Part shown: positions 8,476-16,049 of the stretch, in pieces | Layout of the letters: every line of letters starts with the position of its first letter | Numbering within the stretch: position 1 is the stretch's first letter | Origin: Pseudomonas sp. SORT22 | Lineage (GTDB): Bacteria > Pseudomonadota > Gammaproteobacteria > Pseudomonadales > Pseudomonadaceae | NCBI RefSeq assembly: GCF_018417635.1 | Contig: NZ_CP071007.1 | Span: 558,001-622,000 of the forward strand | Length of the DNA: 64,000 nucleotides | Reading direction: 5' to 3' | Notes under the pieces: model-generated | Seen by the model: only the letters and a program-made list of their open reading frames with translations | What the model was told of the DNA's origin: nothing | Databases searched by the model: none | Made by a program: the position numbers and the translations under genes

Positions 8476-8615
8476 ATACCTCTGGAGCCTACTCCGCTCG
8501 CCGATAGCTGCGTCAGGTCCTCGCGAAAAGCTCGCCGTACCTCGGTACTGTCTCGCCTTTCGCTCCGGTCCTTCCTTGCTCTCGACGTGCTCGCTACGGC
8601 TCCAAAGGCATTCAC
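8472..8615. repeat. 144-bp element bounded by 18-bp imperfect inverted repeats
   Basis: The left arm GTGAATACCTCTGGAGCC (8472-8489) pairs with the right arm GGCTCCAAAGGCATTCAC (8598-8615) at 16 of 18 positions. Inside are nested complementary pieces: GCGAAA with TTTCGC, and the small hairpin GTACCTCGGTAC. The left arm contains the M19 stop codon. It looks like a mobile or structured intergenic repeat; I cannot name the family. Confidence 0.6.
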
Positions 8616-8634
8616 AGCGGCTGTTTATTGAAGA

Positions 8635-8655
8635 GCAAAGCCAAAGCGGCTTTGC
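8635..8655 (+). other. Hairpin upstream of the DUF5943 gene
   Basis: GCAAAGCC (8635-8642) and GGCTTTGC (8648-8655) form a perfect 8-bp stem with a 5-base loop, 35 bp before the next ATG. No T-tract follows, so it is probably not an intrinsic terminator. Confidence 0.45.
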
Positions 8656-8689
8656 ATCGTGAATACCACATTTCTGGAGTTCAGTTTCC

Positions 8690-9220
8690 ATGGCCAAGAT
8701 TGCCCCGCAATTGCCTATCGAAGTCGACAGCGAAACCGGTGTCTGGACCAGCGACGCCCTGCCGATGCTGTACGTGCCGCGGCATTTCTTCGTCAACAAC
8801 CACATGGGCATCGAGGAAGTACTGGGCGCCGAGGCCTATGCCGAGATCCTCTACAAGGCCGGCTACAAGTCTGCCTGGCACTGGTGCGAGAAAGAGGCCG
8901 AATGCCACGGCCTGCAAGGCGTGGCGGTGTTCGAGCACTACATGAAGCGCCTGTCCCAGCGCGGCTGGGGCCTGTTCAAGATCCAGGACATCGACCTCGA
9001 CAAGGGCACCGCCAGCGTCAAGCTCGAGCATTCGGCGTTCGTGTATGTGTACGGCAAGGTCGGGCGCAAGGTCGACTACATGTTCACCGGCTGGTTCGCC
9101 GGGGCCATGGACCAGATCCTGGCCGCCCGCGGCAGCAACATTCGCACGGTCGCCGAGCAGGTCTACGGCGGTTCGCAAGAAGGCCACGACGACGGCCTGT
9201 TCATCGTCAAGCCGTTGTAA
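8690..9220 (+). CDS. DUF5943 domain protein associated with dimethylglycine demethylase
   Basis: A 176-residue cytoplasmic protein of unknown function, conserved immediately before dgcA in pseudomonads (PA5397-like, from memory). It opens MAKIAPQLPIEVDSETGVW and is rich in aromatic residues (YKSAWHWCEKEAECHGLQG). It includes VDYMFTGWFAGAMDQILAAR, which resembles the C-terminal part of 4-vinyl-reductase (V4R)-like small-molecule-binding domains. A GGAG ribosome site lies about 10 bp before the ATG. It ends 15 bp before dgcA and is probably co-transcribed with it; a helper or sensing role for the demethylase is inference. Confidence 0.7.
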   Translation: MAKIAPQLPIEVDSETGVWTSDALPMLYVPRHFFVNNHMGIEEVLGAEAYAEILYKAGYKSAWHWCEKEAECHGLQGVAVFEHYMKRLSQRGWGLFKIQDIDLDKGTASVKLEHSAFVYVYGKVGRKVDYMFTGWFAGAMDQILAARGSNIRTVAEQVYGGSQEGHDDGLFIVKPL

Positions 9221-9235
9221 GTCGAGGATCCCGCC

Positions 9236-11296
9236 ATGGCTTTCGAAGCAATGTTCCAGCCGATCCAGATCGGCAAACTGACCATCCGCAACCGGGTACT
9301 GAGCACTGCGCACGCCGAGGTCTACGCTACCGATGGCGGCATGACCACCGAGCGCTACGTGAAGTACTACGAAGAGAAAGCCAAGGGCGGCATCGGCCTG
9401 GCGATTTGCGGCGGCTCCTCGGTGGTGGCCATCGACAGCCCGCAGGAATGGTGGGCGTCGGTGAACCTCTCGACCGACCGCATCATCCCGCACTTCCAGA
9501 ACCTGGCCGACGCCATGCACAAGCATGGCGCCAAGATCATGATCCAGATTACCCACATGGGCCGTCGCTCGCGCTGGGACGGCTTCAACTGGCCGACCCT
9601 GATGTCGCCATCGGGGGTGCGCGAGCCGGTGCACCGGGCCACCTGCAAGACCATCGAGCCAGAAGAAATCTGGCGGGTGATCGGCAACTACGCGCAGGCC
9701 GCGCGCCGGGCCAAGGAAGGTGGCCTGGACGGCGTCGAGCTGTCGGCGGTGCACCAGCACATGATCGACCAGTTCTGGAGCCCGCGGGTCAACAAGCGCA
9801 CCGACGAATGGGGCGGCACCTTTGAAGGGCGGATGAAGTTCGGCCTGGAAGTGCTCAAGGCCGTGCGTGCCGAAGTGGGCCCGGACTTTTGCGTGGGCAT
9901 GCGCATCTGCGGTGACGAGTTCCACCCCGATGGCCTCAGTCATGAGGACATGAAGGAAATCGCCAAGTACTACGACGCCACCGGCATGCTGGATTTTTTC
10001 GGCGTGATCGGTTCGGGCTGCGACACCCACAACACCCTGGCCAACGTCATTCCCAACATGAGCTTCCCGCCCGAGCCGTTCCTGCACCTGGCAGCCGGCA
10101 TCAAGGAAGTGGTCAAGGTGCCGGTGCTGCACGCGCAGAACATCAAGGACCCGAACCAGGCTACGCGCATTCTCGAAGGCGGTTATGTCGACATGGTCGG
10201 CATGACCCGTGCGCACATCGCCGACCCGCACCTGATCGCCAAGATCAAGATGGGCCAGATCGACCAGATCAAGCAGTGCGTGGGTGCCAACTACTGCATC
10301 GACCGCCAGTACCAGGGCCTGGACGTGCTGTGCATCCAGAACGCCGCGACCTCCCGTGAATACATGGGCGTGCCGCACATCATCGAGAAAAGCACCGGAC
10401 CCAAGCGCAAGGTGGTGGTGGTTGGCGCCGGGCCTGCGGGCATGGAAGCCGCGCGCGTGGCAGCAGAGCGCGGCCATGACGTCACCCTGTTCGAGAAGAA
10501 GGACGCCATCGGCGGGCAGATCAGCATTGCCGCCAAGGCGCCGCAGCGCGACCAGATCGCCGGTATCACCCGCTGGTACCAGCTGGAGCTGGCGCGCCTG
10601 AAGGTCGACTTGCGCCTGGGTACTGCCGCCGATATCGACACCATTCAAGACCTGCGCCCGGACATCATCGTGCTGGCGGTGGGCGGCCATCCATTCATCG
10701 AGCAGAACGAACACTGGGGCGCCGCCGAAGGGCTGGTGGTCAGCAGCTGGGACGTGCTCGACGGCAAGGTGGCGCCGGGCAAGAACGTGCTGGTGTACGA
10801 CACCATCTGCGAATTCACCGGCATGTCGGTGGCCGACTACATCGCTGACAAGGGCAGCCAGGTCGAGATCGTCACCGACGACATCAAGCCGGGCGTGGCC
10901 ATTGGTGGCACGTCGTTCCCGACCTACTACCGCAGCATGTACCCCAAAGAAGTGATCATGACTGGCGACCTGATGCTGGAAAAGGTCTACCGCGAGGGTG
11001 ACAAACTGGTGGCGGTGCTGGAGAACGAATACACCGGCGCCAAAGAGGAGCGGGTGGTCGACCAGGTGGTGATCGAGAACGGCGTACGGCCGGACGAGGC
11101 GCTGTACTACGGCCTCAAGGAAGGCTCGCGCAACAAGGGCCAGATCGACATCGAAGCGCTGTTCGCGATCAAGCCGCAGCCGATTCTCAGCCAGCCGGGC
11201 GAAGGCTACTTGCTGTATCGCATCGGCGACTGCGTGGCGCAGCGCAATACCCATGCCGCTATCTACGATGCACTCCGGCTTTGTAAGGATTTCTAA
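9236..11296 (+). CDS. dgcA: Dimethylglycine demethylase subunit DgcA (old-yellow-enzyme/FAD oxidoreductase)
   Basis: A 686-residue flavoprotein needed to demethylate dimethylglycine to sarcosine. Residues 1 to about 340 form an FMN TIM barrel of the trimethylamine-dehydrogenase/dienoyl-CoA-reductase class (MFQPIQIGKLTIRNRVLSTA). A Cys cluster follows at C348, C354 and C366. The C-terminal half is a FAD/NAD-binding unit beginning VVVVGAGPAGMEAARVAAER. The Cys spacing is odd: relatives show CxxCxxxC and a fourth Cys, while here the second Cys is Ala and one residue is missing. Electrons should pass to DgcB and the ETF encoded next. The ATG is preceded by GAGGATCCCGCC. Confidence 0.9.
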   Translation: MAFEAMFQPIQIGKLTIRNRVLSTAHAEVYATDGGMTTERYVKYYEEKAKGGIGLAICGGSSVVAIDSPQEWWASVNLSTDRIIPHFQNLADAMHKHGAKIMIQITHMGRRSRWDGFNWPTLMSPSGVREPVHRATCKTIEPEEIWRVIGNYAQAARRAKEGGLDGVELSAVHQHMIDQFWSPRVNKRTDEWGGTFEGRMKFGLEVLKAVRAEVGPDFCVGMRICGDEFHPDGLSHEDMKEIAKYYDATGMLDFFGVIGSGCDTHNTLANVIPNMSFPPEPFLHLAAGIKEVVKVPVLHAQNIKDPNQATRILEGGYVDMVGMTRAHIADPHLIAKIKMGQIDQIKQCVGANYCIDRQYQGLDVLCIQNAATSREYMGVPHIIEKSTGPKRKVVVVGAGPAGMEAARVAAERGHDVTLFEKKDAIGGQISIAAKAPQRDQIAGITRWYQLELARLKVDLRLGTAADIDTIQDLRPDIIVLAVGGHPFIEQNEHWGAAEGLVVSSWDVLDGKVAPGKNVLVYDTICEFTGMSVADYIADKGSQVEIVTDDIKPGVAIGGTSFPTYYRSMYPKEVIMTGDLMLEKVYREGDKLVAVLENEYTGAKEERVVDQVVIENGVRPDEALYYGLKEGSRNKGQIDIEALFAIKPQPILSQPGEGYLLYRIGDCVAQRNTHAAIYDALRLCKDF

Positions 11297-11299
11297 GGC

Positions 11300-11393
11300 A
11301 GCTGCAAGCGGCAAGCTTCAAGCGGTAAGCAAGAGCAGCGCGGTGTTGCCCTGGCTTGCGGCTTGAGGCTTGAGGCTTGCACCTGAAAGGTGC
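11300..11393. repeat. GCAAGC/GCTTGC inverted intergenic repeat over the dgcB leader
   Basis: The left arm (11300-11330) and right arm (11353-11382) are made of complementary CAAGC/GCTTG units. A small perfect hairpin GCACCT-GAA-AGGTGC (11379-11393) follows, containing the only likely Shine-Dalgarno (AAAGG, 11386-11390) for dgcB. The same repeat family precedes creB (42048-42146). Confidence 0.65.
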
Positions 11394-11399
11394 CTCTAA

Positions 11400-13349
11400 A
11401 TGTTGAACACCCTTATCCCCATCCTCCTGTTCGCCGCCCTGGGCCTTGCTGTCCTGGGCGCGCTGCGGCGCGTGCGGATGTGGCGCCAGGGTCGGCCTTC
11501 GAAGGTCGATCTGCTCGGCGGCCTGCTGGCCATGCCCCGGCGCTATATGGTTGACCTGCACCACGTGGTCGCCCGCGACAAGTACATGGCCAACACCCAC
11601 GTGGCCACCGCTGGCGGCTTTGTCCTGGCGGCGGTGCTGGCGATCCTGGTGCATGGCTTCGGCCTGCATAACAAGATTCTCGGCTACGCCTTGCTGTTCG
11701 CTACTGTGCTGATGTTTGCCGGTGCGCTGTTCGTTTACAAACGCCGGCTCAATCCGCCGTCGCGGCTGTCCAAAGGCCCATGGATGCGCTTGCCGAAAAG
11801 CCTGCTGGTGTTCGCCGCAAGCTTCTTCATCGCCACCTTGCCGGTCGCCGGGATCCTCCCCGAAGGCTTCGGCGGCTGGCTGCTGGTGGCGCTGCTGGGG
11901 CTTGGCGTGTTGTGGGGCGTGTCCGAGCTGTTCTTCGGCATGACCTGGGGCGGGCCGATGAAGCATGCCTTCGCCGGTGCCCTGCACCTGGCCTGGCACC
12001 GGCGTGCCGAGCGCTTTGGCGGTGGCCGTTCGACCGGGCTCAAGCCCATCGACCTGGAAGACCCGCAAGCGTTGCTGGGGGTAGAAAAGCCCAAGGATTT
12101 CACCTGGAACCAATTGCTCGGTTTTGACGCCTGCGTGCAGTGCGGCAAGTGCGAGGCCGTGTGCCCGGCGTTTGCCGCCGGCCAGCCGCTGAACCCGAAA
12201 AAACTCATCCAGGACATGGTCGTTGGCCTGGCCGGTGGTACCGATGCCAAGTTTGCCGGCAGCCCCTATCCTGGCAAAGCCATTGGCGAGCATGGCGGCA
12301 ACCCGCACCAGCCGATCGTCAACGGCCTGGTCGATGCCCAGACCCTGTGGTCGTGCACCACCTGCCGCGCCTGCGTCGAGGAATGCCCAATGATGATCGA
12401 GCACGTCGATGCCATCGTCGACATGCGCCGCCACCTGACCCTGGAAAAAGGCGCGACACCGAACAAGGGCGCCGAGGTGCTGGACAACCTGATCGCCACC
12501 GACAACCCCGGCGGCTTCGCCCCGGGCGGGCGGATGAACTGGGCGGCGGACCTCAACCTCAACCTGCTCGGCGACATCAAGACCGCCGAGGTGCTGTTCT
12601 GGGTCGGCGATGGTGCCTTCGACATGCGCAACCAGCGCACCCTGCGCGCTTTCGTCAAAGTGCTCAAAGCCGCGCAAGTGGACTTCGCCGTGCTCGGCCT
12701 GGAAGAGCGCGACAGCGGTGACGTGGCCCGGCGCCTGGGCGATGAAGCGACCTTCCAGCAACTGGCCCGGCGCAATATCCAGACCCTGGCCAAGTACAGC
12801 TTCAAGCGCATCGTCACCTGCGATCCGCACAGCTTCCACGTGCTCAAGAACGAATACGGGGCCTTCGGCGGCAACTACCTGGTGCAGCACCACAGCACTT
12901 ACATCGCCGAGCTGATTGGCGCAGGCGCGCTCAACCTGGGCCAGCACAAGGGCGGCAGCGTGACCTACCACGACCCGTGCTACCTGGGCCGCTACAACGG
13001 TGAGTACGAGGCGCCGCGCGAGGTATTGCGCGCTCTCGGCATCGAGGTCAGGGAGATGCAGCGGTCGGGCTTGCGTTCGCGCTGCTGCGGCGGTGGCGGC
13101 GGAGCGCCGATTACCGATATTCCGGGCAAACAACGGATCCCCGACATGCGTATGGATGACATCCGCGAAACCGCCGCCGAGCTGGTGGCCGTGGGTTGTC
13201 CACAGTGCACGGCGATGCTTGAGGGCGTAGTCGAACCGCGTCCGCTGATCAAGGACCTGGCGGAACTGGTTGCCGACGCCATTCTCGAAGAACCGGCGGC
13301 GCCGAGCAAACCCGCTCCGGCACAGCGTGAACCTGCGGAGGTGCACTGA
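11400..13349 (+). CDS. dgcB: Dimethylglycine demethylase subunit DgcB (membrane Fe-S oxidoreductase)
   Basis: A 649-residue iron-sulfur protein expected at the inner membrane. N-terminal hydrophobic helices (MLNTLIPILLFAALGLAVLG and others to about residue 185) precede two 4Fe-4S motifs, CVQCGKCEAVCP (C245, C248, C251, C255) and CTTCRACVEECP (C319, C322, C325, C329). Two CCG (heterodisulfide-reductase-type) domains follow, visible as YHDPCYLGRY and RCCGGGGG. It is similar in layout to D-lactate/glycolate-oxidase-associated Fe-S proteins. It overlaps the next gene by one base (TGATG). Electron flow from DgcA through DgcB and ETF to quinones is the expected scheme. Confidence 0.9.
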   Translation: MLNTLIPILLFAALGLAVLGALRRVRMWRQGRPSKVDLLGGLLAMPRRYMVDLHHVVARDKYMANTHVATAGGFVLAAVLAILVHGFGLHNKILGYALLFATVLMFAGALFVYKRRLNPPSRLSKGPWMRLPKSLLVFAASFFIATLPVAGILPEGFGGWLLVALLGLGVLWGVSELFFGMTWGGPMKHAFAGALHLAWHRRAERFGGGRSTGLKPIDLEDPQALLGVEKPKDFTWNQLLGFDACVQCGKCEAVCPAFAAGQPLNPKKLIQDMVVGLAGGTDAKFAGSPYPGKAIGEHGGNPHQPIVNGLVDAQTLWSCTTCRACVEECPMMIEHVDAIVDMRRHLTLEKGATPNKGAEVLDNLIATDNPGGFAPGGRMNWAADLNLNLLGDIKTAEVLFWVGDGAFDMRNQRTLRAFVKVLKAAQVDFAVLGLEERDSGDVARRLGDEATFQQLARRNIQTLAKYSFKRIVTCDPHSFHVLKNEYGAFGGNYLVQHHSTYIAELIGAGALNLGQHKGGSVTYHDPCYLGRYNGEYEAPREVLRALGIEVREMQRSGLRSRCCGGGGGAPITDIPGKQRIPDMRMDDIRETAAELVAVGCPQCTAMLEGVVEPRPLIKDLAELVADAILEEPAAPSKPAPAQREPAEVH

Positions 13350-14572
13350 TGAGCGACATTATTCGCCGTGATCCGCGCGCCGAGTGGATCGCCCGCAACC
13401 GCTTGCACCCGCTGCATGCGGCCATGCAGCAGGGCCAGCAACACAGCTGGATGGGGCCCAACGGCATCATTCGCAAGAACCCGCACGGGGTTGGCTTCAT
13501 CGGCCCCAATGGCCTCAAGCGCATCGACCGCAGCGGCGCCCAGCAGGGTGGCAGCAGCAAGCGCACGGCTGCGGCCGTGGTGCAATTGCTGCTGCACCAG
13601 GTGGCACAGCCGGCGTTCTACATCGCCGTGGTTCCAGACATGGTCGGCGGTCGCCTGGGCAGTCACGACCGCGACCTGCTGGGCCTGGCCCACAGCCTGG
13701 CCGGTAGCGACGGCGCGGTGCTGGCAGTGGTGTTTGGCGAACACAAGGAAAGCAACTTTTCCACAGCCGGCGTCGATCGCCTGCTGGTCATCGAAGGTGA
13801 CGAGTTCGCAGGTTACGCACCGGAGCAGTTGGTGCAGGGCCTGCGCGCTGTGGATAACCAGTACAGCCCACGCCATTGGTTGCTGCCAGACAGCCGCACG
13901 GGTGGCGGCGAGCTGGGCCGGCGCTTTGCTGCGGCCATTGGCGAACGCCCGGCGACTCGGGTCTGGCAGGTCAAGGACGGGCAGTGCAGCGGCCGCGCCG
14001 GCGCTGGCCAGCAAGACCTGGTCCGCGGCTTGCCGCGCTTGATCCTGGCAGCCGCCGAATGTGCGGAACCGGTCAGTGAAACCCGTCATGAAGCCTTGCC
14101 GGTGCAGTTATCCACAAGTGCTGTGCGCAGCTTGTCACGCATTGAAGACCTCGGCCCGGTGGCCGTCGATCCGGCGGCCATCGCCATGGCCGAGGCCGAA
14201 TTCATTGTCTCGGGCGGTAATGGCGTCAAGGATTGGGAACTGTTCCACCGCGCCACCGTGGCCCTCGGCGCGACCGAAGGCGCCTCGCGGGTAGCGGTGG
14301 ACGACGGCTTTATGCCACGCAATCGCCAGGTCGGTGCCACCGGTACCTGGGTGACCGCGCGGGTATACCTGGCTGTGGGTATTTCCGGGGCGATCCAGCA
14401 CCTGCAGGGCATCGGCGCCTGCGACAAAGTGGTGGCGATCAACATGGACCCGGGCTGCGACATGATCAAGCGTGCCGACCTGTCGGTGATCGGCGACAGC
14501 GCGGCGATTCTCCAGGCGCTGATCGAGGCTGTGGAAAACTACCGCAACGACGTCAAGCGCGATGCGGCCTGA
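13349..14572 (+). CDS. Electron transfer flavoprotein alpha subunit (dgc-associated)
   Basis: A 407-residue ETF alpha-type protein, longer than housekeeping EtfA (about 310) because of an N-terminal extension (MSDIIRRDPRAEWIARNRLH). The C-terminal FAD domain is clear: ADFIVSGGNGVKD-like (AEFIVSGGNGVKDWELFHR), VGATGTWVTARVYLAVGISG, and CDKVVAINMDPGCDMIKRAD. It is translationally coupled to dgcB and followed by the beta subunit 15 bp on. The gene contains two perfect DnaA boxes (13849-13857 and 14108-14116) and near-matches; see the repeat array downstream. It corresponds to PA5400-type etfA in the P. aeruginosa dgc locus. Confidence 0.88.
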   Translation: MSDIIRRDPRAEWIARNRLHPLHAAMQQGQQHSWMGPNGIIRKNPHGVGFIGPNGLKRIDRSGAQQGGSSKRTAAAVVQLLLHQVAQPAFYIAVVPDMVGGRLGSHDRDLLGLAHSLAGSDGAVLAVVFGEHKESNFSTAGVDRLLVIEGDEFAGYAPEQLVQGLRAVDNQYSPRHWLLPDSRTGGGELGRRFAAAIGERPATRVWQVKDGQCSGRAGAGQQDLVRGLPRLILAAAECAEPVSETRHEALPVQLSTSAVRSLSRIEDLGPVAVDPAAIAMAEAEFIVSGGNGVKDWELFHRATVALGATEGASRVAVDDGFMPRNRQVGATGTWVTARVYLAVGISGAIQHLQGIGACDKVVAINMDPGCDMIKRADLSVIGDSAAILQALIEAVENYRNDVKRDAA

Positions 14573-15066
14573 GGGCAGGGGATAACTATGCACACCAAGG
14601 TCATCAGTCTGGTTTCAATCGGTGCCCACCCAAGCTCTGGCCGCACTCGACGTGCCGAGCAGGATGCCCGGGCGGTAGAGCTGGGCCTGCAGCTGGCTGG
14701 GGATAACTTGCAGGTGCTGCACGCCGGCGACCCGCAGGAGCCGGCCTTGCGCGCTTACCTGGGTATGGGCCTGGAGCACATCGACGTGCTCGAACAGCCA
14801 CATGGCGCCGATGCCCTGGGCGTACTCGGCGATTACCTGCGCGACGCTGGCGCTCAATTGGTGCTGACCGGCAGCCAGGCGGAAACCGGCGAAGGTTCGG
14901 GGATGCTGCCGTTCCTGCTGGCCGAGCGTCTGGGCTGGCCGCTGGTGGTGGGCCTGGCCGAAGTTGAATCTATCCACAATGGTGTCGCCCAAGTGCTGCA
15001 GGCCCTGCCACGGGGCCAGCGGCGGCGTCTGAAGGTACGCCTGCCGCTGCTGGCGACTGTGGATAA
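13849..15066. other. DnaA boxes within the ETF genes
   Basis: Perfect TTATCCACA/TGTGGATAA 9-mers lie at 13849-13857, 14108-14116 and 15058-15066. One-mismatch versions lie at 13757-13765, 14530-14538, 14698-14706, 14970-14978 and 15155-15163. They lead into the four-box array from 15364. Confidence 0.6.
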
Positions 15067-15358
15067 CGCCGCGCCCAAGCCGCGCCAGAGCGCCTTTGGC
15101 CCGGCCCGGCGCGGGGTGTTGGCAGCGCGCCAGGTGGATGTTGTCGAAGACGAGTTATTCACAAGCGCCGAGCTGCAGCCGGCCAAGCCACGGCCCAAGC
15201 GCCTGAAAGTGATCAAGGCCAAGAGCGGCGCCGACCGCATGAAAGCTGCTACCGCCAAGGCCAGTGGCGGTGGTGGGCAAGTACTCAAGGACCTCTGCCC
15301 CGCAGACGGCGCGCAAGCCATCCTCAAGCTGCTGGTGGAAGAGGGCGTATTACGCTGA
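14588..15358 (+). CDS. Electron transfer flavoprotein beta subunit (dgc-associated)
   Basis: A 256-residue ETF beta-type protein partnering the preceding alpha subunit. The AMP-binding/electron-transfer fold is seen in AGDNLQVLHAGDPQEPALRA, LVLTGSQAETGEGSGMLPFL and LGWPLVVGLAEVE. It is a diverged ETF beta with a basic C-terminal region (KPRPKRLKVIKAKSGADRMK) and a Gly-rich linker before LKDLCPADGAQAILKLLVEE. It probably carries electrons from DgcAB to ETF-ubiquinone oxidoreductase. It contains a perfect DnaA box (15058-15066). Its stop at 15356-15358 is only 5 bp before the first unit of the 99-bp repeat array. Confidence 0.85.
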   Translation: MHTKVISLVSIGAHPSSGRTRRAEQDARAVELGLQLAGDNLQVLHAGDPQEPALRAYLGMGLEHIDVLEQPHGADALGVLGDYLRDAGAQLVLTGSQAETGEGSGMLPFLLAERLGWPLVVGLAEVESIHNGVAQVLQALPRGQRRRLKVRLPLLATVDNAAPKPRQSAFGPARRGVLAARQVDVVEDELFTSAELQPAKPRPKRLKVIKAKSGADRMKAATAKASGGGGQVLKDLCPADGAQAILKLLVEEGVLR

Positions 15359-15363
15359 CAGTT

Positions 15364-15462
15364 GCTCACAAAGTCTGTTGGCCGATCTGTGGATAAAGTG
15401 TTCGTGTATGGCTGCAGGGCACGCATTGCGTGCCCTTCGGCGTTATGGTCAAAAAATGATCA
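15364..15462 (+). repeat. 99-bp DnaA-box unit, copy 1
   Basis: A 41-bp conserved head (15364-15404) holds CTGTTGGC and, at offset 24, TGTGGATAA (15388-15396), then TGTTCG. A perfect hairpin GGGCACGC-ATT-GCGTGCCC follows (15417-15435), then TGGTCAAAAAATGATCA (15446-15462), which begins exactly 58 bp after the box start. Confidence 0.8.
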
Positions 15463-15513
15463 AGCTAAGTTGTGGATTTTTCGAGGTTTTCTCCCTCTGG
15501 CTCGGCTGAGTTT

Positions 15514-15612
15514 GCCCACAATCGCTGTTGGCGGGTCTGTGGATAATATGTTCGCCCATGGCTGAGAGGCCCGTGTGGCAAGGGCTGCGCACGGTTGATC
15601 AAAAACTAGCCA
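15514..15612 (+). repeat. 99-bp DnaA-box unit, copy 2
   Basis: Head 15514-15554 with TGTGGATAA at 15538-15546; hairpin GCCC (15569-15572) with GGGC (15582-15585); degenerate tail TGATCAAAAACTAGCCA (15596-15612). Spacings are identical to copy 1. Confidence 0.8.
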
Positions 15613-15662
15613 ATTGCCGTGTTTATGCCTGCCCACGCCCGTTTTTTCGGTTGTTCAGGGCG

Positions 15663-15671
15663 TTATCCACA
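15663..15671. other. DnaA box between repeat copies 2 and 3
   Basis: Perfect TTATCCACA, in the opposite orientation to the boxes inside the repeat units. Confidence 0.6.
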
Positions 15672-15696
15672 ACGCTTTTTCACCGCTGCGACTTTT

Positions 15697-15795
15697 GCAC
15701 ACAAAGTCTGTTGGCGTCTCTGTGGATAAGGTGTTCGCCTTCCGCTGTGAGCCTTGTATTTAAAGGCGCGCAGAGATTTGATCAAATATTGATCA
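15697..15795 (+). repeat. 99-bp DnaA-box unit, copy 3
   Basis: Head 15697-15737 with TGTGGATAA at 15721-15729; hairpin GCCTT (15751-15755) with AAGGC (15763-15767); perfect palindromic tail TGATCAAATATTGATCA (15779-15795). Spacings are identical to copy 1. Confidence 0.8.
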
Positions 15796-15824
15796 ATAAA
15801 ATTTAGTGGGAAAAACAACGACTT

Positions 15825-15923
15825 GCCCACATTAGCTGTGGGCTGTCCTGTGGATAAAGTGTTTGTTCTATCGAGGGCCCCAGTAAGGCCGGGGTTTTGC
15901 GGGGTATGGTCAAAATTTGATCA
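15825..15923 (+). repeat. 99-bp DnaA-box unit, copy 4
   Basis: Head 15825-15865 with TGTGGATAA at 15849-15857; hairpin CCCC (15878-15881) with GGGG (15891-15894); tail TGGTCAAAATTTGATCA (15907-15923). Spacings are identical to copy 1. Confidence 0.8.
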
Positions 15924-15965
15924 GCTCCCACAGGATTTACAGGTACCTACAAATCCGGTGGGAGC
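15924..15965. repeat. REP-like hairpin ending the repeat array
   Basis: GCTCCCAC (15924-15931) pairs with GTGGGAGC (15958-15965) and the inner GGATTT pairs with AAATCC, around a central AGGTACCT. It immediately follows the last TGATCA tail and could act as a bidirectional stop for the etf operon. Confidence 0.55.
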
Positions 15966-16049
15966 AACTGTCTTAAGCAGCTTGCAAGTATTGGGGCAGC
16001 CAGGCTGTGTTTGAGCTGATCCATTTGATGATGAGGCGCTACCGGCGCC

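Noticed and set aside
8681..11314. 877-residue minus-strand open frame opposite the DUF5943 gene and dgcA
   Set aside because: Antisense shadow of high-GC coding DNA; composition (His/Val/Asp/Gln-rich) unlike real proteins, and the plus-strand genes are clear.
15364..15923. CRISPR array
   Set aside because: Repeats start at irregular 128-183 bp intervals, contain hairpins and DnaA boxes, and no cas gene is near.
15364..15923. The main chromosomal oriC
   Set aside because: Pseudomonas oriC lies by dnaA/rpmH, which are absent here; a titration or secondary site fits better.
15362..16014. Small plus-strand open frames in the DnaA-box array
   Set aside because: They read through the repeats, share residues only because the DNA repeats, and lack ribosome sites.
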